A stretch of DNA of 64,000 bases from Viridibacillus arvi (GTDB lineage: Bacteria; Bacillota; Bacilli; Bacillales_A; Planococcaceae). Positions within the stretch are counted from its first letter, which is position 1. Every line of letters starts with the position of its first letter. Both the position numbers and the translations under genes were made by a program. This document shows, piece after piece, positions 9,199 to 18,676 of this stretch. The notes beneath the pieces are model-generated. The model saw only the letters and a list, made by a program, of their open reading frames with translations, ran no database searches and was not told the origin of the DNA. The stretch spans positions 719,212-783,211 of the forward strand of contig NZ_LILB01000001.1 in assembly GCF_001274945.1 (NCBI RefSeq). The letters are read 5' to 3'.

Positions 9199-10638
9199 CT
9201 ATTTCGCACGTTTTATGAAAAGCGAAACAACTATAGCAAGTAAAACAATGATAAATCCTAAAGTAAATGCAGAATCAAATCCTGCTGTTAAAGCAGATAG
9301 AATTTCCGTTGTGTCATTTGGATTTTCTGATTGTGTTAAATAATCCTTTTGTCCAGATGACATTTTACTAATGAATAGTGCCGTTCCAATGGCTCCTGCT
9401 ACTTGCTGTAACGTACTAAAGATTGCTGTCCCATGAGGATACAACTCTTTAGGTAATTGATTTAAGCCATGTGTTTGTGTTGGCATCATGACAAGCGAGA
9501 TACCAACTAATAGCATACAATGGATCGTAATAATGTAGCCAGTTGTCGTTGTAACATCAATTCCTATAAACATCCACATTGCAACAGCTACTAACACAAT
9601 CCCTGGAATGATAATGGTTCGAGGACCATATTTGTCAAAAAGCTTCCCAGTAATTGGGGCCATAATACCATTTAACACACTACCTGGTAACATGATTAAA
9701 CCAGATTTAAAAGCTGATACTAAAAGTACACCTTGTAAAAACATTGGTAGTAATGTCATTGTTGAGAACATCGCCATCATGACGATAACAATTAATACGA
9801 CTGTAATTGAAAACATTGGATACTTAAATGTACGTAAATCAAGTATTGGGTCCTTGATCTTTAATTGTCTTATAATGAACCAGATTAATGAAGCAACTCC
9901 GATTATTAAAGTGCCATAAACTTCTGGATTGTCCCATCCTAGCTCGCCCGACTTACTAAAGCTATAGACAAATCCGCCAAACCCGATTGTTGATAAAATT
10001 ATAGATAAGATATCTACAGCTGGTTTAGTTATTTCCGAAACATTCTTTAAATACTTCGCTCCAACAATGATTGATATTAGAGCAAGTGGTATTACGATGT
10101 AGAATAACCAGCGCCAATCAAGAGTATCAATAATCACCCCTGAAAGAGTCGGCCCAATAGCTGGTGCAAACATAATAACTAGGCCGATCAAACCCATTGC
10201 ACCACCACGTTCTTCCGGTGGGAAGATGATTAAAATGGTATTCATCATAATCGGTAGGATTAATCCCGTTCCGAATGCTTGTATAATACGCCCTACAAGT
10301 AAAATGCTAAATACAGGTGAGAAGGCCGCAATAATTGTCCCTACTAAAAATAAGATCATCGCAGATAAAAACAATTGCCTAGTTGTAAACCATTGTTGTA
10401 ACAAAGCGGTAACAGGTACTAGGACCCCCACGACTAACATATATGCGGTAGTTAACCACTGAATAGTAGTAGGTGTTACACTAAATTCACGCATCAATTC
10501 TGGCAAAGCATTACTTAATAGTGTTTCATTTAAAATAGAAACAAAAGCACCAATAATCAAAGCAATGATAATCGGTCCTTTTTTTATATTCGATAAATCG
10601 AATGAATTATTTGGTGATACTTGGTTCGTCGTGTTCAC
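9199..10638 (-). CDS. DHA2-family (14-TM) drug efflux MFS transporter
   Basis: A 479-residue membrane protein of the EmrB/QacA group, expected to export drugs in exchange for protons. Motif C-like LSGVIIDTLDWRWLF and TTIQWLTTAYMLVVGVLVP (helix 2) are diagnostic. RQLFLSAMILFLVGTI and GRIIQAFGTGLILP are other conserved stretches, and about fourteen hydrophobic helices can be drawn. It is divergent from the TetR gene at 10785, with palindromes between them, so it is probably derepressed by substrate. A close paralog lies at 38586 and shares many identical blocks. Substrate unknown. Confidence 0.88.
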   Translation of the reverse strand: MNTTNQVSPNNSFDLSNIKKGPIIIALIIGAFVSILNETLLSNALPELMREFSVTPTTIQWLTTAYMLVVGVLVPVTALLQQWFTTRQLFLSAMILFLVGTIIAAFSPVFSILLVGRIIQAFGTGLILPIMMNTILIIFPPEERGGAMGLIGLVIMFAPAIGPTLSGVIIDTLDWRWLFYIVIPLALISIIVGAKYLKNVSEITKPAVDILSIILSTIGFGGFVYSFSKSGELGWDNPEVYGTLIIGVASLIWFIIRQLKIKDPILDLRTFKYPMFSITVVLIVIVMMAMFSTMTLLPMFLQGVLLVSAFKSGLIMLPGSVLNGIMAPITGKLFDKYGPRTIIIPGIVLVAVAMWMFIGIDVTTTTGYIITIHCMLLVGISLVMMPTQTHGLNQLPKELYPHGTAIFSTLQQVAGAIGTALFISKMSSGQKDYLTQSENPNDTTEILSALTAGFDSAFTLGFIIVLLAIVVSLFIKRAK

Positions 10639-10665
10639 TTTTATTTCCTCTTCCCTGAAAATTTG

Positions 10666-10697
10666 CTACACTTGTAGGATAAAGCTACAAATGTCTA
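10666..10697. promoter_or_regulatory. Candidate TetR operator between pump and regulator
   Basis: A perfect palindrome CTACACTTGTAG (10666-10677) is followed seven bases later by a near copy, CTACAAATGTCTA (10685-10697). A further CTACA half lies near 10762, just before the regulator's ribosome site. The position upstream of the pump start fits repression by the divergent TetR protein. Confidence 0.5.
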
Positions 10698-10784
10698 CTA
10701 AATAATATACACATATAATTTTAATGTTGAAAGAATCAAATTTAGTTAAGTATCTATATAAACTACAAAACAAGGAGAATGTAG

Positions 10785-11357
10785 ATGAATTTTAATGACA
10801 AAAAGGTCGATCTTAGGGTTAGAAGAACATATAAACTACTGTGGGAGGCACTCGAAGAATTACTTTCACAACCTGGACAAGAGTTTAATTCAATTACAGT
10901 CAATCAAATTTGCGATAAGGCAATGGTTCACCGAACTACTTTTTATAAACATTTTGAGGATAAATACGATTTGTTATATTTTGGAATCGAACAATTTAAC
11001 GAAAAATATGTGAAGGTCGGCTTAGAAGAACGTGTTTTAAAACCTTTCCAATCATTTGAGATGGTTCCAAACTTAGAGTTATTTGATAACATCATACAAT
11101 CAAATAAAAATGATGAAATATTCAATAACTACATGAATTATCGTAATAAAGAAACACTGAAGTACGATTTTCTAGAGTTAAATAACCGCGGGGAGAATTT
11201 CTCGGTACCAATTGAAATCATTGTGGAATTTTATTCAGGAGCACTCTCTTCACTAAGTGCATGGTGGATTCAAAATGGACGCAAGGTTCCTGCAAAACAA
11301 ATGGATCAGTATTTTCATGAAATGATTAATAAAGAATTTTTCTCTAGTTCAAAATAG
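10785..11357 (+). CDS. TetR/AcrR-family transcriptional regulator
   Basis: 190 residues. The N-terminal helix-turn-helix reads DLRVRRTYKLLWEALEELL then FNSITVNQICDKAMVHRTTF and YKHFEDKYDLL, a standard TetR DNA-binding domain. The C-terminal part contains SLSAWWIQNGRKVPAKQMDQ, seen in TetR proteins with a TetR_C_7-like ligand domain. It is divergent from the DHA2 pump and probably its repressor. The start at 10785 is set by AAGGAGAATGTAG. A paralogous regulator/pump pair lies at 37865-40010, whose TetR shares WWIKDG in the same place. Confidence 0.85.
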   Translation: MNFNDKKVDLRVRRTYKLLWEALEELLSQPGQEFNSITVNQICDKAMVHRTTFYKHFEDKYDLLYFGIEQFNEKYVKVGLEERVLKPFQSFEMVPNLELFDNIIQSNKNDEIFNNYMNYRNKETLKYDFLELNNRGENFSVPIEIIVEFYSGALSSLSAWWIQNGRKVPAKQMDQYFHEMINKEFFSSSK

Positions 11358-11400
11358 ATGCTTCTAATTGGAGCTTCTCCTATCCTACTTTACTTCAGTA

Positions 11401-11439
11401 ACATTGTTTGAACAGCCATAATGACAGTTCAAACAATGT
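11401..11439. terminator. Hairpin between convergent tetR and vanY-like genes
   Basis: ACATTGTTTGAAC pairs with GTTCAAACAATGT. T tracts are weak, but the location between convergent genes fits a shared terminator. Confidence 0.6.
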
Positions 11440-11463
11440 GATAGGCTTCATTTATAAAGTAGG

Positions 11464-12324
11464 CTACTCTTCATGAACCGTCACTATTACTCCGTCCACA
11501 TTATTTCCTGATATTTCATAATGTTGATTCACAGGGACATCAATTGTCCTACTCTTTGAAATTTCATAATAAGTAACCGTATAATTTTTTCCCTCAGCAT
11601 TTATGGAAATCTCCTTATTCTCTTTCAAGAAATCTAAGTATTCTTCTAAAGTCAGTTTCTTTTTATGCATAATGGCACTATGAGGTAAACCGACATAACG
11701 TATATGCCAAGGTTCATATTGAATTCCTGTAATGTTCGTTTTGTTTTTCGGATAGCGTAGAACAAAGCCGTACTTCCATACCTCTTGTGCAATCCATTTT
11801 CCTTCTGGAGCTTTCTCCATTTTCATTTGAGTAGACCCTATATCAAGTGATAAACCTAAATTATGTTCGCTATATCCTGCTGGCAATGCATAATTAGAGC
11901 CCATTTTTTGATATAGCTCACTTTGCTCATCAAAATCTCGATAGCTACTACTAATCAAAAAATGACTAACGCCATCTTTTTCCGCTGCATCTACTACCTT
12001 CAAAAATTTATATACAATTTCCTTTGATAGGCGAAGATTTCTATCAAGTATTCCATAGCCACTTATTAGCTCTTTATTTTGAAATAAATTTATAATATCA
12101 GATTTTATGCTACCTTTCTGAACTGGGTAATCTTTATTAACTAATAATAGATCCCCTTTATAAATTTGCTCTTTTGTAATTTCTTTCTTTTCGATATTCG
12201 TAGAAGTTACTTTATCATCCTTTTCCACATTCTTAACTTCTACGCCATTTTGATATAATGGTGCCAAATAAATACTAACAAATACTGTGCACAATATAAG
12301 TGAAAAAAATACCCACTTTTTCAT
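11464..12324 (-). CDS. vanY: VanY-like D-Ala-D-Ala carboxypeptidase
   Basis: A 286-residue peptidase anchored by one N-terminal helix (residues 4-21). The M15B catalytic set is complete: SSYRDFDEQSELY (about 126-138), YSEHNLGLSLDIG with zinc ligands H154 and D161, and EPWHIRY with catalytic E204 and zinc ligand H207. It should trim the terminal D-Ala from peptidoglycan precursors or stems outside the membrane. The two genes upstream on the same strand encode a VanS-like sensor and VanR-like regulator, ending 83 bases before this start, which suggests joint control. The extension after residue 225 is not part of the classical domain. No vanH, vanA or vanX genes lie nearby, so resistance is not implied. 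Confidence 0.85.
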   Translation of the reverse strand: MKKWVFFSLILCTVFVSIYLAPLYQNGVEVKNVEKDDKVTSTNIEKKEITKEQIYKGDLLLVNKDYPVQKGSIKSDIINLFQNKELISGYGILDRNLRLSKEIVYKFLKVVDAAEKDGVSHFLISSSYRDFDEQSELYQKMGSNYALPAGYSEHNLGLSLDIGSTQMKMEKAPEGKWIAQEVWKYGFVLRYPKNKTNITGIQYEPWHIRYVGLPHSAIMHKKKLTLEEYLDFLKENKEISINAEGKNYTVTYYEISKSRTIDVPVNQHYEISGNNVDGVIVTVHEE

Positions 12325-12407
12325 TTCTAGTTTCCTCCTTAACCTTACTTAACTATAGGATAAGAAAAACTATTTAAATAAAAAGTGGGGTAAACTTAAA
12401 ATTTTTA

Positions 12408-13526
12408 TTAAATTTTTAAATGAGATTCAGCACCGTCGTCTACCGGTAATCTTACTTCAAATATTGTTCGGGTTAAATTACTTTCCACAGAAATCGTTCC
12501 GTTATGTTGTTCTACAATATTTTTCGCAATGAATAAGCCAAGCCCTGTACTTTCTTGATTATGGGTTCTTGCTTTATCACCCGTATAAAACATATCGAAA
12601 AGATACGGCAACTCTTCCTCTGGAATACTATCTCCATAATTAATAATTTGTACGACAACTTCTTCATTATCAATATGCCCATTTAAATCAACAAACTGTC
12701 CATCATAGCCGTAACGAATTGCATTGGTTAATAGATTTTCAAATACTCTTGCCAACAATTTACCGTCTCCATTAATCTTTAAATGAGGAGCTATATTCAT
12801 TCTAGCTACTAAATCCTTCTTCTCTAATAAAGGATATAATTCTTCATCTAACTGAATAAGTAATTCACTTATATCAATCGACCTTTTCTCAAGCTTTAGC
12901 ATGCCATATTGCATTCTTGTTATTTCAAATAGCTCATCGATTAGACCTTCTAATCGTTGAGATTTCGTAAATGCTATCGTCGAAAAATGTTTAATTTGCT
13001 CTTTTGTTAAATTTTCATCTTTAAGAATTAAATCTAAATATCCTAAAACAGATGTTAATGGAGTTCTTAAATCATGAGCCAAATTTAAAACTAACTGATC
13101 TTTACTGTTTTCTGCAAAATCTCCTCTTTCAACAGCTTCTTTTAACTTTTCACTTGCTAAATTAATTTCGTGTGCAATATCACTAAACTCATCATTTGAA
13201 GCAACATGAACTCGATTTGTAAAATCACCGTTAGCAAGATAATGAATTCCATTAGAAATTTCATTAAAGTACTTCGAATATGGTCTAGTAAGAAAAAAGA
13301 AAAACAAAATAGATAGAGGGATAAATATAATTAAAAAGAAATTAACATCTCCAATATTTCTAATCGTTGACCGCAATTGAGCTAAAGAATCCCCATAGCG
13401 AGCATTAGTTTTATAATAGAGCTGAAGCCATTTGTAGATTAAATACGTAATGCCACCAGCTAATATCATGCTTAAAACGAATAGTGCAATCATTTTTGAG
13501 CGGAAGCTTCTTACCATTTTAGCCAT
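12408..13526 (-). CDS. VanS-like sensor histidine kinase
   Basis: About 372 residues. Two membrane helices (about 12-32 and 60-80) frame a short external loop, followed by a HAMP linker (YLANGDFTNRVHVASNDEFS), the H-box NLAHDLRTPLTSVLGYLDLI (phosphoacceptor His near residue 151), an N-box with FENLLTNAIRYG, and G-boxes ESTGLGLFIAKNIVEQHNG. The layout is that of VanS/PhoR-type kinases. The ATG at 13526 overlaps the upstream regulator's stop (ATGGCTAA); an earlier TTG at 13541 lies too close to the GGGGAG to be preferred. It is co-transcribed with the response regulator and probably with vanY. Confidence 0.85.
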   Translation of the reverse strand: MAKMVRSFRSKMIALFVLSMILAGGITYLIYKWLQLYYKTNARYGDSLAQLRSTIRNIGDVNFFLIIFIPLSILFFFFLTRPYSKYFNEISNGIHYLANGDFTNRVHVASNDEFSDIAHEINLASEKLKEAVERGDFAENSKDQLVLNLAHDLRTPLTSVLGYLDLILKDENLTKEQIKHFSTIAFTKSQRLEGLIDELFEITRMQYGMLKLEKRSIDISELLIQLDEELYPLLEKKDLVARMNIAPHLKINGDGKLLARVFENLLTNAIRYGYDGQFVDLNGHIDNEEVVVQIINYGDSIPEEELPYLFDMFYTGDKARTHNQESTGLGLFIAKNIVEQHNGTISVESNLTRTIFEVRLPVDDGAESHLKI

Positions 13527-14217
13527 TGAATGTATAACCAACTCCCCAAACAGTTTTGATTAATTTATCTTTCCTCTTATCTTCTCCAAGTTTTTTCCGT
13601 AAGGTACGAATATGTACCATAACTGTATTTCCGCCTTCATAATACTCCTCGTCCCACACTTGTTGAAAAATATTTTCCACACTATATACTTTCTTCGGAT
13701 GGCTCGCTAATAAATATAAAATATCAAACTCTTTTGGAGTTAATTCAATATGTTCATCGTTAACAATAACTTTTCTTTGCTCCGGATAAATAACCACTCC
13801 ACCAATTTCCAAAACGTAATTATTTTCATCCTTTTGCGGTTGATTCAACAGGAAAAATCGTCGCAATTGAGCATTTACACGTGCTACTAATTCAATCGGA
13901 GTGAAAGGTTTCGTCATATAATCATCTGCTCCTATTACTAGCCCTGTCACCTTATCGAAATCAGACGTTTTCGCACTCAAGAAAATAATAGGCATATGAT
14001 ATTGCCCTCGAATTTGACGGGTAACTTCATAACCGTCCATTTTGGGCATCATAATATCTAAAATCACCAAATCAATTGGTTGAGATTCGATAACACGAAT
14101 AACTTCTTCCCCATCAGCTACTTTAACGACATGGTAACCTTCTTTTTCTAAATGTATCCCAATTAAATCAGCAATTTCTGCCTCATCGTCAGCTACCAAA
14201 ATTGATACTCGCTTCAT
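13519..14217 (-). CDS. VanR-like OmpR-family response regulator
   Basis: 232 residues. The receiver domain shows acidic pocket VADDEAE (D10, D11), the phosphorylation site D54 in LVILDIMMPKMDGYEV, and K103 in MTKPFTPIEL. It is followed by a winged-helix output domain with ELTPKEFDILYLLASHPKKV and VMVHIRTLRKKLGED near the end. It acts in the cytosol as the partner of the overlapping kinase. RBS AGGAGTGTAATAAA precedes ATG 14217. VanR-like assignment rests on sequence similarity and the adjoining vanY; the signal sensed is unknown. Confidence 0.88.
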   Translation of the reverse strand: MKRVSILVADDEAEIADLIGIHLEKEGYHVVKVADGEEVIRVIESQPIDLVILDIMMPKMDGYEVTRQIRGQYHMPIIFLSAKTSDFDKVTGLVIGADDYMTKPFTPIELVARVNAQLRRFFLLNQPQKDENNYVLEIGGVVIYPEQRKVIVNDEHIELTPKEFDILYLLASHPKKVYSVENIFQQVWDEEYYEGGNTVMVHIRTLRKKLGEDKRKDKLIKTVWGVGYTFNG

Positions 14218-14401
14218 TTTATTACACTCCTATATCATTTCAATTCCATACTACTTACACTCAAAATATTATTTAAAAAGAGATTCTAGATTAAGTTCAT
14301 TTGGAGACATTAGAAATCACTAAATATCTAGAGAAATTAGTTTTGTCTGGCCTCATATTATTTCCAACAATATTGGAACTACTACAAGTTACATTTTAGG
14401 A

Positions 14402-16531
14402 CTAAAACTCAAACACAATTTTTCCTTCTACTAGCTTCAACTTTGCACTAAATATCGAACCTTTCTTCGATTTAAAGCCTTTCATTTCCTTTGTCACACC
14501 GTATTGACAAAGATCTGACACCTGCTTCGGTGATAGTTTTTTACCTGCTACTGTTTTAGATACAGTAAATTTACAGCCTGCTTTATAATTCGAACAGCCG
14601 TAAAAACTTTTACGAGATAACAACTGTCCTTTTTTACAAATCGGGCAAAGTCCAAGTGGTTCATTGGAAGCACTATTCTCAGCGGCTGCTTGAATATCCG
14701 TTTTCTCTACCATTTTTGGAGTTACTTCTATTAAATGATTTAAAAACTTACAAACGTTTTGGATGAAAGCTTCTTTTGAACCTGTACCATTACCGATTTT
14801 CCGCAAATACGTCTCCCATTTTGCGGTCATTGTAGGACTTGATAATAGCGATCCTTCAATTGTCTGGCATAATACTCGTCCTTTATCTGTTATTGACACG
14901 ATATTTTTGGTTACCTCTATATAACCATGACGTTTTATCGTTTCAATGATGCCAGAACGTGTTGCTTCAGTACCGAGCCCTTCCACTTCCTTCAAAATAT
15001 CGCTAGCGCTCTCATCATCCACTAGTTTTCCACAAGTTTTCATCATTTGCACAAGCTGTCCTTCCGAATATGGCTTCGGAGGCTGGGTTGTCCCCTCATG
15101 AATAGCAACTTTTGATTCTACTACCTCATTCTCATTTACTGGAGGTAATAATGGTTCTTCATCCTTTTTCTTTGTCGGTTCGCTACCACTCCATAGTGTT
15201 TTAAATCCTGGATCTAGCTCCACTTTGCCAACTGTTTTAAAATCGATTGCTTTTACATTCGTCATGATTGTCGTTTCTTTATATACATGATCTCTGTGGA
15301 ACATCGCAAGTGCACTCTTCACGATCTCAAAGTAAATATTTCGCTCCATTGGTGATAAGCCTTGTACTTTTCCTGCCGTTGGAATTGTTTTTGTTGGTAT
15401 GATGGCATAGTGCTCTTCCACTTGTGCATTATCTACATAACGTTTTTGAGGACGTGCGGTTGCAATTTCAAATGGTTTATCAACGATTTTCTGATAATCC
15501 GCTAATCTGTCAGCCAGATAACTAAATTCGGCTTCGGTAATATACTGACAATCTGATCTTGGATAAGAGACTAGCTTTTTCTCATACAAACCTTGCACAA
15601 CATCCAACACTTTTGCCGGACTGTATTTCCATATTTTATTTGCTTTAGCTTGTAATGTAGAAAGTGCATGTAACTTCGGAGGTTTAACATGCTTCCGTGC
15701 TTTTTTGACATCTCTAATCACACCTGGCAGGATTTCACCTTCAGTAATACTAGCTTGATGAAGTATTTGCTCGACTTCTTCCCGCTTATCCTTCTTAATA
15801 GCCGCTTTCCCTTTATATGGCCCTTTTTCAGCTAAAAATTCAGCTGTTAGTTCATAGAAATTGGTCGGTTTAAAATGTTCAATTTCTTGTTGTCTTTGAT
15901 AAATCATATAGACTGTTGGCGATTGAACACGACCAATCGACATCGTTTCATTTAGACCCTTTGCCTTTAGTAGCATCGTATATAAGCGACTTGCATTCAT
16001 CCCAACAAGCCAATCACTGATTTGACGTGCCTGCGCTTCATGATACAGCAGTAGATCCTTGTCATTATTTCGCAAATTGGCGAACCCCTTGCGTATTTCA
16101 TCTACCTCTAGTGAATTAATCCAAAGTCGCTGAACTGGTTTCTGACGGACACCCGTTTGACGATAGATGGAATAAAAAATATTAGAGCCTTCTCTGTCCA
16201 CGTCACATGCGTTAATAAGTACATGTGCTTCTTTAAACAGTCGCTTCACTTCTTGAAACTGATCCCACTTGCCCTTTGCCACTCGGAATTCATAGTTATC
16301 CGGGATCATCGGCAATTGTGCCAGCGACCAGCGCTTCCATTCTGGCTTGTAATCTGCCGGTTGTTTTAACTCAACTAGATGCCCTATCCCCCATGTAATC
16401 GTCGCTCCATCTGGAAACGTCTGATTCGGGGCTATTTCTATGTAATGTTTTGTTTTCTTTGCTACTTGAAAAGCATCTGCATAGGCTTTCGCCTGCGATG
16501 GTTTTTCAGCTAAAATCACCGTAAGTCCCAT
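14402..16531 (-). CDS. topB: DNA topoisomerase III (TopB)
   Basis: A 709-residue type IA topoisomerase that relaxes and decatenates DNA by single-strand passage. The N-terminal Toprim domain shows VILAEKPSQAKAYADAF and INACDVDREGSNIFY (DxD-type metal site). Further on are LVGMNASRLYTMLL, the SIGRVQSPTVYMIYQRQQEI block, and the catalytic tyrosine in SYPRSDCQYITE. GLGTEATRSGIIETIKRHGY completes the core. The C-terminus keeps one Cys-rich zinc-finger-like module (CPICKKGQLL, YGCSNYKAGCKF) followed by a second small domain. The start is ATG 16531 with AGAGGTG upstream; a longer frame to 16615 lacks support. Plasmid and chromosomal copies exist in Bacillales; this one looks complete. Confidence 0.93.
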   Translation of the reverse strand: MGLTVILAEKPSQAKAYADAFQVAKKTKHYIEIAPNQTFPDGATITWGIGHLVELKQPADYKPEWKRWSLAQLPMIPDNYEFRVAKGKWDQFQEVKRLFKEAHVLINACDVDREGSNIFYSIYRQTGVRQKPVQRLWINSLEVDEIRKGFANLRNNDKDLLLYHEAQARQISDWLVGMNASRLYTMLLKAKGLNETMSIGRVQSPTVYMIYQRQQEIEHFKPTNFYELTAEFLAEKGPYKGKAAIKKDKREEVEQILHQASITEGEILPGVIRDVKKARKHVKPPKLHALSTLQAKANKIWKYSPAKVLDVVQGLYEKKLVSYPRSDCQYITEAEFSYLADRLADYQKIVDKPFEIATARPQKRYVDNAQVEEHYAIIPTKTIPTAGKVQGLSPMERNIYFEIVKSALAMFHRDHVYKETTIMTNVKAIDFKTVGKVELDPGFKTLWSGSEPTKKKDEEPLLPPVNENEVVESKVAIHEGTTQPPKPYSEGQLVQMMKTCGKLVDDESASDILKEVEGLGTEATRSGIIETIKRHGYIEVTKNIVSITDKGRVLCQTIEGSLLSSPTMTAKWETYLRKIGNGTGSKEAFIQNVCKFLNHLIEVTPKMVEKTDIQAAAENSASNEPLGLCPICKKGQLLSRKSFYGCSNYKAGCKFTVSKTVAGKKLSPKQVSDLCQYGVTKEMKGFKSKKGSIFSAKLKLVEGKIVFEF

Positions 16532-16672
16532 ACTAACACCTCTATTTATATCCTTACTCGTATCATACCGAAAATTTGTTCGGTTGGCTATTGGAGAACG
16601 AGAAAAACGTTTCAAAAGCGGGCTGACTTTTGAAACGTTTAAGTTTAATATATTTCTATTAAGTTAGGCTTT
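16523..16672. repeat. topB leader segment with copies at 23.1 kb and 25.4 kb
   Basis: Three blocks here recur elsewhere. Block A (16523-16556, ribosome site and leader of topB) matches 23134-23167 at 32 of 34 positions. Block B (about 16571-16640), holding the hairpin AAACGTTTCAAAAG/CTTTTGAAACGTTT, matches about 25421-25485. Block C (16654-16672) matches 23171-23189 at 18 of 19 positions. The remaining bases to 16893 show nothing recognisable apart from the laccase promoter zone. Confidence 0.7.
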
Positions 16673-16893
16673 GCATTTTCAGCTTGTAATCTGCGAGTTG
16701 TTTTAAATCCACCAAATAAATTCAGGGTTATTTTTTATTTTTTACAATATCCCACTCATCATTATTGATTTGCTAATATTTTCTTTAAGAGACTTTAAGA
16801 AAACTAAAAAAACATCCCAAGCTATAAATCACTAAATAAAGCGACCTCTGCATAAAGTAAATAAACTTAAATTTAAGAAATGGAGGTAGCTGT

Positions 16894-18579
16894 ATGAACG
16901 TTCATGACGAATTTTCGCAAAACCAACATCCATTCACCAAACCTTGCCCGAACCCTTACTGCAATAATCCGAATTGTCCTTGTGGTGATCAATGTAATTG
17001 TTCTCCTGATAAACATTGCGGAGAAAACAAAACAAATCCAATAAACATATTCCTCTCGAAATTCATAGATGAACTTCCCATTCCTCCTGTTTTAAAACCT
17101 CGTAGGAAAGATCATTTATACACATATTATAAGGTGAAGATGACGCAATTTAAGCAATCTATCCATAGTGAGTTACCTGATACAACCGTTTGGGGATATG
17201 AAGGCAGCTACCCTGGACCAACATTTGAGGTAGAAAGTGGAGAAAGAGTATATATTAAATGGTCGAACAATCTCCCCCCTACACATCTTTTGCCTATAGA
17301 TCATACGGTGCATGGTGCTCATACGGATGTACCTGATGTAAGAACAGTTGTACATGTACACGGTGCTAGTGTTGAATCAGATAGCGATGGATATCCAGAG
17401 GCTTGGTTTACAAAAGGGTTCGAGCAAGTAGGCCCATATTTTAGAAAAAAAGTATATCAATATGATAATAATATGCGAGCTTGTACTCTCTGGTATCATG
17501 ATCATACACTAGGCATTACGAGGCTCAATGTGTATGCTGGATTGGCAGGGTTCTATCTTATCAGAAATCATCGAGAACGATTATTGAATCTACCAAATGG
17601 CAAGTATGAGATTCCTCTTATCATACAAGACAAAACTTTTAATAAGGATGGATCTCTTTATTACCCGACGCAACCAAGAAAACCAGTCCCAGAATTGGAG
17701 ACTTCAATAGTTCCTACATTTATAGGGGATACCATCTTGGTGAATGGCAAAGTATGGCCATACCTAAACGTTGAACCACGTAAATATCGATTTAGGCTGC
17801 TAAACGGGTCTAACAGTCGTTTCTATAATATCAAACTGGATTCGGGTCAACTTATATATCAAATCGGAACAGATGGCGGTTTGATGGAATATCCAATTGG
17901 TGTCAGAGAAATTATGTTGTCTCCTGCAGAACGTGCAGATGTAATCATTGATTTTACCAATCTGGAGGGTAAGAATGTAATTATGATAAATGATGCCCCT
18001 ACCCCTTTTCCAAGCGGGGTTCCGGTAGACGAAAATACAAGTATAGTGATGCAGTTCAAAGTGACGCTCCCGCTCTCCTGTATTGATACAAGTGCGATTC
18101 CTGCTAATCTAGTTTCGCTACCAAAAATAAACGAACAGGCAGCCTCAAAGAAACGATATCTATATTTTAATATGAATACAGATAAATTCGGTCGTCCATT
18201 AATGTTATTGGAAAATAAACATTGGGATGACCCGATAACTGAAAATCCTAAATTGGGAGCAACAGAAATATGGTATCTTATTAACGCTTCTCCGGATTCA
18301 CACCCGATGCATCTTCACTTAATTCATTTTCAAATAATAGACCGAAGAGATTTTGATGTCGAAAAGTTTAACAAGGAAGGAATCATCCAGTATACAGGTC
18401 CGTCAATCCCACCAGAAGCACAAGAACGAGGGTGGAAAGATACCGTTCGAGCTAATCCTTACCAAGTAACTCGAATAATTATGAAATTTGGTCCTTATAT
18501 AGGATTGTACGTATGGCACTGTCATGTATTGGAGCACGAGGATTATGAAATGATGAGACCGTATATTGTTATCAAGTAA
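16894..18579 (+). CDS. CotA-like multicopper oxidase with Cys-rich N-terminus
   Basis: The 561-residue laccase/bilirubin-oxidase-type enzyme oxidises phenolics, bilirubin-like pigments or metals with O2. Four copper motifs are present: VVHVHGASVESDSDGYPEAW, LWYHDHTLGITRLN, SHPMHLHLIHFQ and WHCHVLEHEDYEMMRP, in the CotA arrangement. CotA of Bacillus is an outer spore coat protein that makes brown pigment. Unlike CotA, this protein carries about 50 extra N-terminal residues rich in Cys and Pro (CPNPYCNNPNCPCGDQCNCS, positions 19-38, then CGE), resembling a small metal-binding tail. There is no signal peptide, consistent with coat deposition from the mother cell. RBS TGGAGGTAG sets the start. 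Confidence 0.9.
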   Translation: MNVHDEFSQNQHPFTKPCPNPYCNNPNCPCGDQCNCSPDKHCGENKTNPINIFLSKFIDELPIPPVLKPRRKDHLYTYYKVKMTQFKQSIHSELPDTTVWGYEGSYPGPTFEVESGERVYIKWSNNLPPTHLLPIDHTVHGAHTDVPDVRTVVHVHGASVESDSDGYPEAWFTKGFEQVGPYFRKKVYQYDNNMRACTLWYHDHTLGITRLNVYAGLAGFYLIRNHRERLLNLPNGKYEIPLIIQDKTFNKDGSLYYPTQPRKPVPELETSIVPTFIGDTILVNGKVWPYLNVEPRKYRFRLLNGSNSRFYNIKLDSGQLIYQIGTDGGLMEYPIGVREIMLSPAERADVIIDFTNLEGKNVIMINDAPTPFPSGVPVDENTSIVMQFKVTLPLSCIDTSAIPANLVSLPKINEQAASKKRYLYFNMNTDKFGRPLMLLENKHWDDPITENPKLGATEIWYLINASPDSHPMHLHLIHFQIIDRRDFDVEKFNKEGIIQYTGPSIPPEAQERGWKDTVRANPYQVTRIIMKFGPYIGLYVWHCHVLEHEDYEMMRPYIVIK

Positions 18580-18631
18580 AAATACTTTAAACCTTATAGT
18601 CTGAAATAAAGATTCTTTCGTCAAATGTTGG

Positions 18632-18653
18632 GGTGCTGTAAATCACCAGCACC
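18632..18653 (+). terminator. Hairpin after the laccase gene
   Basis: GGTGCTG (18632-18638) pairs with CAGCACC (18647-18653). T-poor tail; it lies between convergent genes. Confidence 0.45.
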
Positions 18654-18676
18654 TTATCCTAAATGAATCCCGAAAA

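Noticed and set aside
11464-14217. Vancomycin resistance operon
   Set aside because: vanH, ligase and vanX genes are absent; only regulator, kinase and carboxypeptidase are present.
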